Shown piece by piece: positions 5,928 through 15,967 of a stretch of 18,236 nucleotides of DNA. The translations under genes and the position numbers were made by a program. The stretch is from assembly GCA_023390775.1 (NCBI GenBank), contig JAEWCF010000101.1, forward strand, positions 1 through 18,236, given 5' to 3'. Source of the stretch: Bacteroidota bacterium (GTDB taxonomy: Bacteria > Bacteroidota > Bacteroidia > Flavobacteriales > Flavobacteriaceae). The notes under the pieces are model-generated. The model did not search any database and was not told where the DNA came from. It was given only the letters and a program-made list of their open reading frames with translations. Numbering within the stretch: position 1 is the stretch's first letter; every line of letters begins with the position of its first letter.

Positions 5928-8219
5928 ATGAAAAGATTATCATTACTTCTCGCGCTTCTCACGGCGTTTATCCTTCAGGCGCAGGACACCCGTTGGAAGG
6001 GATACTTTTCGTATAACGAGATCCGCGACCTCTCACAGTCCACGACTTCTTTCTACGCGGCTTCGGAGAATGCGATTTTTTCCAAAAATGTCGCAACGGG
6101 CCAAATTAAAATATCCAATACGGTCGACGGCCTCTCGGGACAGACCATCACCGCCATCTACCACTCGACATCGGCCAACAAAACCATGATCGGGTATGAC
6201 AACGGGCTCATCATCATTATCAACGAAGCCGACGGCAGCCTGCTCAATGTCGTGGACATTATCAACAAACAGTTGCCCAACAACATCAAGCGTGTCAACC
6301 ATTTAATGGAGGTCGCCGGAGTTGTCTACATTTCCTGCGACTTTGGGATCGTGCAATACAACCTGCCCACCAACGGTTTTGGCGACACCTATTTCATTGG
6401 GAACGGAGGGGCTGAGATTTCAGTAAGGCAGACCGCGGTTTTCGACGGATACCTCTATGCCGCTACCGTCGATGGCGTCCGAAGGGCCTTGATCGACAAT
6501 CCCAACCTGATCGATTTCGCGCAATGGTCCAACGTGGCCGGCGGGGATTGGTCCGGCATTGCGACGGTCGAAGATGAGCTGGCGGCCGTGACCTCCTTTG
6601 GGCAATTGAATCGGTGGACCAATTCGGGTTTCGTGCCGTTCGCATCGCTCCCCATGGCGCCTGTTGATCTGCGGAGCGCATCGGGACACCTGCTTGTCAC
6701 CACGCCGGACCGCGTTTACATTTATAATGAGACTCTTGCACCGCTGGTCCAGATCGACAGCAATTTGGTTCCCGAGATGGACGCCGAATTCACCGCTGCC
6801 ACCATGATCGGATCGCAGATCGTCATCGGGACGCGCGAAAATGGAGTGTTGGTCAGCGAGGTTTCCAATCCGAATTTCTTTGAGAATATCAGCCCCGACG
6901 GGCCCATCCGCAACAATATATTTTCCATCAATACTGAAAGCAGCAATCTTTGGGCAGTGTACGGCTCTTATACGGTGCAATTCGACCCCGCCATTTTGCA
7001 GACCTACGGAATCAGCAAGTTCAATGGAAGTTCATGGCTCAACATTCCGTATGAAGAAGTACATGAGCCCGGCAAGGAGGCCTATGACCTGGTGCGCGTG
7101 ACCGTGAATCCTGAAGACGAGAACAACATATTTGTCAGCAGTTATTCATCGGGGCTCCTGGAATTCCAGAACGACGTGCTCGTGATGCAGTACGACCAGA
7201 CCAACTCCGGGCTTGAATCACTGCAGGATCCGTCGGCGCCATCCTATATCAGCGTCCGCATTGAACAGTCGGCCTATGACAGCCAGGGCAATCTCTGGAT
7301 GACAAACGGGCTGCTCCAGGATCCACTCAAGGTATTGCGCACCGACGGCACCTGGCAGTCCTATGACATGACCGGTGTCCTCAATTCGTTTTTTGAGGCG
7401 CGTTTCGGCAAATTGGTCATCGATAAAAACGACACCAAATGGATGGCCACCACCACCGACGGAGTGATCGGTTTCAACGAGGATGGCAACACGTTCAAGA
7501 AAATCACTTTCGGATCCGACAACGGAAACCTGCCCAGCCCCGATGTCCGCGCTCTTGCCATCGACAACCGAAACCAATTGTGGATCGGTACGCGCCGCGG
7601 CCTTCGCGTCCTTCCGAGTGTGGACCGTTTCCAGAACCAGGGTCAATTGACCGCGAATGCGATCATTATCCTGGAAGACGATGTGGCGCAGGAACTTCTT
7701 TTCGAGCAGTTCATCACCGACATCGCCGTTGACGGAGCCAACAACAAGTGGGTCGCCACCGCCGATTCGGGCGTCTTCCTTCTCTCGCCAAACGGCCAGG
7801 AAACCATTCACCGATTCACTTCGTCCAATTCTCCGCTGCCCAGCAATACGGTGAACGATATCGGGATCAACATGGCCACCGGCGAGGTATTTTTCGCCAC
7901 CGACAAGGGCATGGTCTCCTTCAAGGGAACCGCGACGGGCGCGAGCGACAACCTGTCAAACGTCATCGTCTACCCGAATCCCGTCCGTCCCGAATTCAAC
8001 GGCACCGTCAAAATTACCGGTTTGCTGGACCGTGCGAACATCAAGATCGCCGACATCGAAGGCAATCTGGTTTACGAGACCATTTCGGAAGGCGGAACCA
8101 TCGAATGGGATACCACCGCGTTTGGCAAATACCGCGTGGCTTCGGGGGTTTACATGATCTTTATTTCGGCCGAGGACGGCGGCGAGACCAAAGTCAAGAA
8201 GGTCATGGTCATCCGCTGA
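5928..8219 (+). CDS. porZ: PorZ-like type IX secretion protein with beta-propellers and C-terminal sorting-like domain
   Basis: This is a 763-residue precursor. Residues 1-18 form a signal peptide (cleavage near QA/QD). The middle consists of propeller-blade repeats of the two-component-regulator type, for example NQLWIGTRRGLRVL, NKWVATADSGVFLL and GEVFFATDKGMVSF. By family these build two beta-propellers. From residue 678, NVIVYPNPV opens an 86-residue beta-sandwich ending VKKVMVIR, the pattern of T9SS type A C-terminal domains. Size and order match PorZ (776 residues in Porphyromonas gingivalis), a surface component of the T9SS attachment complex reported to deliver anionic LPS to the PorU sortase. 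The start follows a -7 box and opens directly into the signal peptide. The TGA overlaps the recO ATG (TGATG), so the genes are coupled. The alternative is a generic secreted propeller protein carrying a T9SS tag. Confidence 0.8.
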   Translation: MKRLSLLLALLTAFILQAQDTRWKGYFSYNEIRDLSQSTTSFYAASENAIFSKNVATGQIKISNTVDGLSGQTITAIYHSTSANKTMIGYDNGLIIIINEADGSLLNVVDIINKQLPNNIKRVNHLMEVAGVVYISCDFGIVQYNLPTNGFGDTYFIGNGGAEISVRQTAVFDGYLYAATVDGVRRALIDNPNLIDFAQWSNVAGGDWSGIATVEDELAAVTSFGQLNRWTNSGFVPFASLPMAPVDLRSASGHLLVTTPDRVYIYNETLAPLVQIDSNLVPEMDAEFTAATMIGSQIVIGTRENGVLVSEVSNPNFFENISPDGPIRNNIFSINTESSNLWAVYGSYTVQFDPAILQTYGISKFNGSSWLNIPYEEVHEPGKEAYDLVRVTVNPEDENNIFVSSYSSGLLEFQNDVLVMQYDQTNSGLESLQDPSAPSYISVRIEQSAYDSQGNLWMTNGLLQDPLKVLRTDGTWQSYDMTGVLNSFFEARFGKLVIDKNDTKWMATTTDGVIGFNEDGNTFKKITFGSDNGNLPSPDVRALAIDNRNQLWIGTRRGLRVLPSVDRFQNQGQLTANAIIILEDDVAQELLFEQFITDIAVDGANNKWVATADSGVFLLSPNGQETIHRFTSSNSPLPSNTVNDIGINMATGEVFFATDKGMVSFKGTATGASDNLSNVIVYPNPVRPEFNGTVKITGLLDRANIKIADIEGNLVYETISEGGTIEWDTTAFGKYRVASGVYMIFISAEDGGETKVKKVMVIR

Positions 8220-8926
8220 TGCGCGTCTCGACCCGGGCCATCGTCATCAGCGCGCTTCGGTACCAGGAAAAAAGCCTGATTGTGCGCTGTTTTACCCGTG
8301 AAGCCGGGCTCAAATCGTATTTTGTTCAAAGTTCGTCATCCACAAAAAACAAGAAAGCCGCATACTTCCAACCCCTGACGATCCTGGACATCGAGGCCGT
8401 CCACAAGAACAAGGGCACGTTGGAACAATTTCGTGAGATCCGGCTTGCGGTTCCTTATGAGACCATTGCGTCGGACATGGTCAAGAGCTCGATCGCCATT
8501 TTCGTCGCCGATGTGCTGCACCACGCCATCCGCGAGGAAGAGGCCAACATCGACCTGTATCAATTCCTTGAGACGGCGCTTGTCTGGCTGGACCAGCATT
8601 CTGAGACGGCGAATTTCCACCTGATCCTGATGCTCGAGATCACTAAATTCCTGGGTTTTTATCCCGATGTGACGCAAATCCCGGCGGGTTATTTTGAAAT
8701 GACCGAGGGCGTTTTCACCAACCATCCCGGCGTTTCCTGCCTCACCGATTCGCAGACGCATCTGTTTAAAAGGCTAATCGGGCTACGGTTCAGCACCGCG
8801 CAAAACATGTTTTCGGGCAACGAACGGCAAACGCTGTTGCGGATCCTGCTTGACTATTACAAACTCCACCTGGAAGGTTTCCGCGAACCCAAATCGCTCG
8901 AAGTGCTGCGCGAGCTATTTTCGTGA
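8219..8926 (+). CDS. recO: DNA repair protein RecO
   Basis: This is a 235-residue cytosolic protein with the RecO layout. An N-terminal OB fold (MRVSTRAIVISALRYQEKSLIVRCFTRE, with the conserved start of the second strand) is followed by a helical C-terminal domain. RecO acts with RecR in RecFOR, loading RecA at single-stranded gaps and annealing SSB-coated strands. The zinc-finger cysteines present in some RecO proteins are absent: the C-terminal half has only an isolated Cys in GVSCLTD. That is common in Bacteroidetes forms. The start at 8219 overlaps the porZ stop by one base (TGATG). A longer in-frame reading extends back to 7748 inside porZ but lacks RecO features. There is a 79-base gap to ileS with at best a weak promoter. 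Confidence 0.92.
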   Translation: MRVSTRAIVISALRYQEKSLIVRCFTREAGLKSYFVQSSSSTKNKKAAYFQPLTILDIEAVHKNKGTLEQFREIRLAVPYETIASDMVKSSIAIFVADVLHHAIREEEANIDLYQFLETALVWLDQHSETANFHLILMLEITKFLGFYPDVTQIPAGYFEMTEGVFTNHPGVSCLTDSQTHLFKRLIGLRFSTAQNMFSGNERQTLLRILLDYYKLHLEGFREPKSLEVLRELFS

Positions 8927-8973
8927 GCATCACGACACTAAGTGCAAGCGGGTCAACTTATTGAAAAAATCAC

Positions 8974-8981
8974 TACTTTCG
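8974..8981 (+). promoter_or_regulatory. Weak -7-like box before ileS
   Basis: TACTTTCG differs from TAnnTTTG at one base and lies 24 bases before the ileS ATG. No TTTG is found at the right spacing. I find no T-box leader or terminator between recO and ileS, so read-through from porZ-recO is also likely. Confidence 0.3.
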
Positions 8982-9005
8982 CAGTCCGAATAAAGAAACT
9001 GCCTG

Positions 9006-12434
<3,429 letters not shown>

Positions 12435-12442
12435 GACAGAAA

Positions 12443-12823
12443 ATGGTGGATGAAAAAATCAGATACTCCGATGCCGACCTGGCGGAGTTCAAGGAAATTA
12501 TCTTAAAGAAAATCGAGAAGGCGCAAAACGACCTTGACCTGATCAAGAGCGCTTATATGAACGACCTTAACAACGGAACCGACGACACGTCGCCCACTTT
12601 CAAGGCTTTCGAGGAAGGCAGCGAGACGATGTCAAAGGAGGCGAATTCGCAATTGGCGATCCGTCAGGAAAAGTTCATCCGCGATTTGAAGAACGCATTG
12701 TTCCGCGTCGAGAACAAGACTTACGGAATCTGCAAGGTGACCGGAAAACTCATCAGCAAGGAAAGGCTAAAGATCGTTCCGCACGCGACGATGAGCATCG
12801 AGGCCAAAAACCTGCAGCGATAA
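12443..12823 (+). CDS. DksA/TraR-family protein with degenerate zinc finger
   Basis: This 126-residue protein has the DksA layout: an N-terminal helical coiled coil (about residues 8-92), a tip with acidic residues (NGTDDTSP, D47/D48), then a small C-terminal globule. In canonical DksA four Cys (C-x2-C-x17-C-x2-C) bind zinc. Here the same spacing reads C97, T100, S118, A121, so only the first ligand remains and zinc binding is very unlikely. DksA proteins enter the RNA polymerase secondary channel and modulate initiation, often with ppGpp; whether this one does is untested. The start at 12443 is 8 bases after ileS, and an intrinsic terminator follows 21 bases after the stop, so it is the last gene of the ileS unit. 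Confidence 0.85.
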   Translation: MVDEKIRYSDADLAEFKEIILKKIEKAQNDLDLIKSAYMNDLNNGTDDTSPTFKAFEEGSETMSKEANSQLAIRQEKFIRDLKNALFRVENKTYGICKVTGKLISKERLKIVPHATMSIEAKNLQR

Positions 12824-12844
12824 TTACAATTTGAACAATTCACG

Positions 12845-12882
12845 AATCCAAATTCCAGCGATGGGGTTTGGATTTATTTTTT
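12845..12882 (+). terminator. Intrinsic terminator of the ileS-dksA-like unit
   Basis: AATCCAAATTCC (12845-12856) pairs with GGGGTTTGGATT (12863-12874), 12 pairs including two G-U, around an AGCGAT loop. TATTTTTT follows. The end of the T-tract also supplies the TTTG (12880-12883) used by the lspA promoter. Confidence 0.88.
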
Positions 12883-12907
12883 GTTATCGGTATAAAGCAT
12901 ACTTTTG
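12880..12907 (+). promoter_or_regulatory. Promoter of lspA
   Basis: TTTG (12880-12883), 16 bases, then an exact -7 box TACTTTTG (12900-12907). Spacing is slightly short. A TTG start at 12905 would lie inside the -7 box, so the ATG at 12926 is the start; the leader is about 14 bases. Confidence 0.7.
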
Positions 12908-12925
12908 CGCGACAAAACACAAACC

Positions 12926-13525
12926 ATGTCATTACGGAAAGCCTATCTGCTGATTTTCATCATCCTGCTGGTCGACCAGGTCTCAAAAATCTACATCAAG
13001 ACCAATTTTGTGCTGGGTGAGGAGATTAGGGTTTTTAATTGGTTCCGGATCCTGTTCATCGAGAACGAGGGAATGGCGTGGGGAACGGTAATCCCTGGCG
13101 AATACGGCAAGCTGATCCTGACCATCTTCAGGATTTTGGCTGTGGTCGGGATCGGATATTGGCTGTGGGATGCGGTCCGAAAGCATTCATCAAATTACCT
13201 GATCGTCGCCGTGGCGCTCATCTTCGCCGGTGCATTTGGGAACATCATCGACTCGGTTTTTTACGGGGTGATCTTTAGCGACAGCCACCACCAACTGGCC
13301 ACGATTTTTGCCGACGATCCCTACGGCACGCTTTTCCACGGAAAGGTGGTCGACATGCTTTATTTCCCCATCTGGAGCGGCATTTTGCCCGAATGGCTTC
13401 CCATCTGGGGCGGAAAGGACTTCACCTTTTTCAACGCAATCTTCAATATTGCCGATGTCGCGATCTCAACCGGCGTCGGGATCCTGATCGTCTTCAACAA
13501 ACGCGCGTTCCACAAGCATGACTAG
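12926..13525 (+). CDS. lspA: Lipoprotein signal peptidase (signal peptidase II)
   Basis: This is a 199-residue inner-membrane aspartyl protease that cleaves the signal peptide of diacylglyceryl-modified prolipoproteins at the +1 cysteine. There are four hydrophobic segments (about 5-22, 62-82, 90-107 and 172-192). The family motifs are DQVSK (D17), NEGMAWG (normally NxGAAFG), GAFGNIIDS (D109), HGKVVDMLYF (D143) and FNIADVAIS (D177). These hold the conserved aspartates, with D177 in the catalytic FNxAD block. The Arg that usually follows the IID aspartate is Ser here, and 30-40 extra residues around SDSHHQLATIFADDPYG and PEWLPIWGGKDF lengthen the periplasmic loop; both are normal for Bacteroidetes LspA as I know it. 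It has its own promoter. The TAG stop lies in a CTAG shared with the convergent gene. Confidence 0.95.
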   Translation: MSLRKAYLLIFIILLVDQVSKIYIKTNFVLGEEIRVFNWFRILFIENEGMAWGTVIPGEYGKLILTIFRILAVVGIGYWLWDAVRKHSSNYLIVAVALIFAGAFGNIIDSVFYGVIFSDSHHQLATIFADDPYGTLFHGKVVDMLYFPIWSGILPEWLPIWGGKDFTFFNAIFNIADVAISTGVGILIVFNKRAFHKHD

Positions 13526-14085
13526 AATTTGTGGATCGCATCGGGCGTGACGCAAAAGTCCAGCTTGATGTCGGCTTCGCTTATGTCTGAAATCTCGTCC
13601 TCAGGCCCAAACATCGACAGCCCTATTTTTACGGCGCCCAGCCGGCACTTCGACAGGAAAATGTCGTAAAAACCCTTGCCGTAACCCACCCGGTGGCCGC
13701 GCTTGTCATAGGCCATCAGCGGGACAAAGATCACATCGATGCTTTCGGGATCCAGTTCGCGGCCGTTTTGCGGCTCGGGAATCCCATAACTGTTAGGCTT
13801 GATGATCGTCTCTTCGTCCAGGATAAAATGGTGCATGTGCAGCATTTCAAAATCGCTTCTTGAGATGACGGGGCATTTGTCGCGGCCCATGATGGCCTGC
13901 AGCAGATATTCGGTGTTGACCTCGCGCTTGGAGGCGATCGGCAGGAAAACGTGGAAGTATCGGTAATCCCAAATGTCCAGTTTAAGGCACTGGTTGGCGA
14001 TGGCCAGGCTGCCCGAATCGAGCGCGGCATCGTCCATTTCGGCACGCAGGAAACGGTATTTGGCGCGGAGCAGTTTCTTTTCCAT
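13522..14085 (-). CDS. 5-formyltetrahydrofolate cyclo-ligase (MTHFS)
   Basis: This is a 187-residue cytosolic enzyme, which converts 5-formyl-THF to 5,10-methenyl-THF with ATP, salvaging stored folate. An N-terminal Lys/Arg-rich segment (MEKKLLRAKYRFLR) provides the K-x3-R signature, and the phosphate-binding motif GYGKGFYD at 134-141 corresponds to the family's GYGGGYYD. VIFVPLMAYDKRGHRVG precedes it as expected. Length is normal (about 180-200). I chose the ATG at 14085 because a longer in-frame reading to 14313 runs through the promoter and into uvrC and adds a sequence without similarity to the family. The stop codon shares CTAG with lspA, so the genes converge without a terminator between them. 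Transcription starts from a -7 box at 14100-14107, back to back with uvrC. Confidence 0.92.
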   Translation of the reverse strand: MEKKLLRAKYRFLRAEMDDAALDSGSLAIANQCLKLDIWDYRYFHVFLPIASKREVNTEYLLQAIMGRDKCPVISRSDFEMLHMHHFILDEETIIKPNSYGIPEPQNGRELDPESIDVIFVPLMAYDKRGHRVGYGKGFYDIFLSKCRLGAVKIGLSMFGPEDEISDISEADIKLDFCVTPDAIHKF

Positions 14086-14099
14086 GAGCGGCTTTTGCC

Positions 14100-14107
14100 C
14101 AAAAGTA
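14100..14107 (-). promoter_or_regulatory. -7 promoter box of the cyclo-ligase gene
   Basis: On the minus strand TACTTTTG, an exact TAnnTTTG match, 14 bases before the ATG. No TTTG at the -33 distance. The predicted leader is about 10 bases. Confidence 0.65.
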
Positions 14108-14151
14108 GTTAAAATCGACCGCGGTTTTGCGCCCCTGGCGGCCAACAATGT

Positions 14152-14159
14152 TACATTTG
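14152..14159 (+). promoter_or_regulatory. -7 promoter box of uvrC, close to the start codon
   Basis: TACATTTG exactly matches TAnnTTTG. The uvrC ATG begins only 4 bases after the box, so a start site 4-6 bases downstream would coincide with the ATG and give a leaderless mRNA. The nearest TTTG (14126-14129) is 22 bases away, longer than usual. Confidence 0.6.
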
Positions 14160-14163
14160 CGTT

Positions 14164-15963
14164 ATGGAAAAAGCGCCGCTTTCCCTTCAGATCCAAACGC
14201 TTCCCAACAACCCGGGAATCTACCAGTATTTTGACAAGGAGGGCAAGATCCTGTACGTCGGCAAGGCCAAGAACATCAAGAAGCGCGTGTCGTCGTATTT
14301 CAACAAGACGCACGATTCAGGCCGGACCAATGTGATGGTGCGCAAGATCGCCGAGATCCGCCATATCGTCGTTCCCACCGAAACCGATGCGCTTTTGCTC
14401 GAGAACAACCTGATCAAGAGCCTGCAGCCCCGGTATAATGTACTGCTCAAGGACGACAAGAGTTACCCGTGGATCTGCATCAAGAACGAGCCTTTTTCCA
14501 GGATTTTCACCACGCGCAAGATGATCAGGGACGGATCGGAGTACTTTGGCCCGTACACGAGTTTCAAGACGGTGTACACCATCATGGACATGATCCGCGA
14601 GCTTTATCCGCTCAGGACGTGCAATTACGACCTCTCCCCTGAAAATATTGCCGCCGGGAAATACCGCGTCTGCCTCGAATACCACATCGGCAATTGCAAG
14701 GGACCTTGCGAGGCGCACGAATCGCTTGAAAATTATCAGAACCACGTGGACAGGATCCGCGAAATCCTGAAGGGCAACTTCAAGGGTTCGTTGCGCGATT
14801 TCAAAAAGCAGATGGCGTCCTGCGCTGCCGAAATGCGTTTCGAGGAAGCCCAAAAGATCAAGGACAAAATTGACATTTTGGAGAAATACCAGTCTCGATC
14901 CACCGTTGCCAACCCGAAGCTGACCAACATCGATGTGTTTTCGATTGTTTCGGACGAGAGTTCGGCGTTCGTGAACTTCATCCAGATCGCGCACGGGTCC
15001 ATTATCCGGTCTCACATGATGGAGCTCAAGAAAAAGCTCGAGGAAACCGATCTTGAACTGCTCGAGATCGCGATCGTGGAGCTTCGGGAGCGGTTCAATC
15101 TCACGTCCAAAGAGGTGATCGTTCCCTTTGAGATCAATTTGGGCGAGAACGTAAAGATGACCGTCCCGCAACTGGGCGACAAACGCGACCTTTTGGAACT
15201 ATCCACGCGAAACGCCAAGATGTTCCGGATGGAGCAGCTTAAACAGATCCAGATCGTCGATCCCGACCGGCACACCAACCGCGTCATGGCGCAGATGAAG
15301 AAAGACCTTCGGTTGCCCGATGAACCTCGCCACATCGAATGTTTCGACAACTCCAACATCCAGGGCTCCAACCCGGTCGCGGCCTGCGTCGTGTTCAAGG
15401 ACGGCAAGCCCTGCAAGAAAGAATACCGCCATTTCAACATCCGCACCGTCGATGGCCCGAATGACTTCGCGTCGATGGAAGAAGTGGTGTACCGTCGGTA
15501 TAAACGCCTCCTGGCAGAGGACAAACCGCTTCCGCAACTCATCATCATCGACGGCGGGAAGGGCCAATTGTCATCGGCACTGAAAAGCCTTGAAACCCTG
15601 GGGCTTCGCGGTAAGATCGCCATCATCGGCATTGCCAAACGCCTCGAGGAACTCTTTTACCCGGAAGACCCGGTTCCGCTGTACCTGGACAAAAAGTCCG
15701 AAACGCTCAAGATCATCCAGCAGCTTCGCAACGAGGCGCACCGTTTTGGCATCTCCCATCACCGCGACAAACGCAGTAAATCGGCGCTGCAGACTTCGGT
15801 CGAGACCATTCCCGGCATCGGCGAGAAGACCATGACCACGCTTATCCGGCACTTTAAGTCGGTCAAGCGGATGACGGCGGCGTCGGAGGCCGAGATATCG
15901 GCGGTCGTCGGGGTTTCAAAAGCCAAAAAAATTATCGACTTTTACAAAAATATTCTCAAGTAA
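14164..15963 (+). CDS. uvrC: Excinuclease ABC subunit C
   Basis: This is a 599-residue nucleotide-excision-repair endonuclease that incises 3' and 5' of a lesion after UvrAB loading. The N-terminal GIY-YIG nuclease is intact (GIY at 18-20, YVG at 31-33, R41, catalytic E80 in LLLENNLIK). Cysteines at 153, 170, 178 and 182 match the conserved set reported to hold a 4Fe-4S cluster in E. coli UvrC. A UVR (UvrB-binding) motif spans about 212-243. The RNase H-like nuclease has D395 in FDNSN, D463 in IIDGGKGQ and H526 in RNEAHRF. Two helix-hairpin-helix motifs are at about 546-598 (IPGIGEKT, VVGVSKAK). The start is supported by the usual N-terminus LSLQIQTLPNNPGIYQYFD. Only 4 bases separate it from the patatin gene. 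Confidence 0.97.
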   Translation: MEKAPLSLQIQTLPNNPGIYQYFDKEGKILYVGKAKNIKKRVSSYFNKTHDSGRTNVMVRKIAEIRHIVVPTETDALLLENNLIKSLQPRYNVLLKDDKSYPWICIKNEPFSRIFTTRKMIRDGSEYFGPYTSFKTVYTIMDMIRELYPLRTCNYDLSPENIAAGKYRVCLEYHIGNCKGPCEAHESLENYQNHVDRIREILKGNFKGSLRDFKKQMASCAAEMRFEEAQKIKDKIDILEKYQSRSTVANPKLTNIDVFSIVSDESSAFVNFIQIAHGSIIRSHMMELKKKLEETDLELLEIAIVELRERFNLTSKEVIVPFEINLGENVKMTVPQLGDKRDLLELSTRNAKMFRMEQLKQIQIVDPDRHTNRVMAQMKKDLRLPDEPRHIECFDNSNIQGSNPVAACVVFKDGKPCKKEYRHFNIRTVDGPNDFASMEEVVYRRYKRLLAEDKPLPQLIIIDGGKGQLSSALKSLETLGLRGKIAIIGIAKRLEELFYPEDPVPLYLDKKSETLKIIQQLRNEAHRFGISHHRDKRSKSALQTSVETIPGIGEKTMTTLIRHFKSVKRMTAASEAEISAVVGVSKAKKIIDFYKNILK

Positions 15964-15967
15964 TCCG

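Noticed and set aside
7748..8218. Extension of recO upstream into porZ.
   Set aside because: The added sequence is an out-of-frame translation of porZ, low-complexity and Arg/His-rich; RecO proteins begin at MRVSTRAIV.
8922..8934. Small hairpin CGTGA-GCA-TCACG at the recO stop as a terminator.
   Set aside because: Five pairs, no T-tract; too weak to support.
14086..14313. Extension of the cyclo-ligase to 14313.
   Set aside because: It is antisense to uvrC, spans the promoter region and makes the protein about 76 residues longer than the family.
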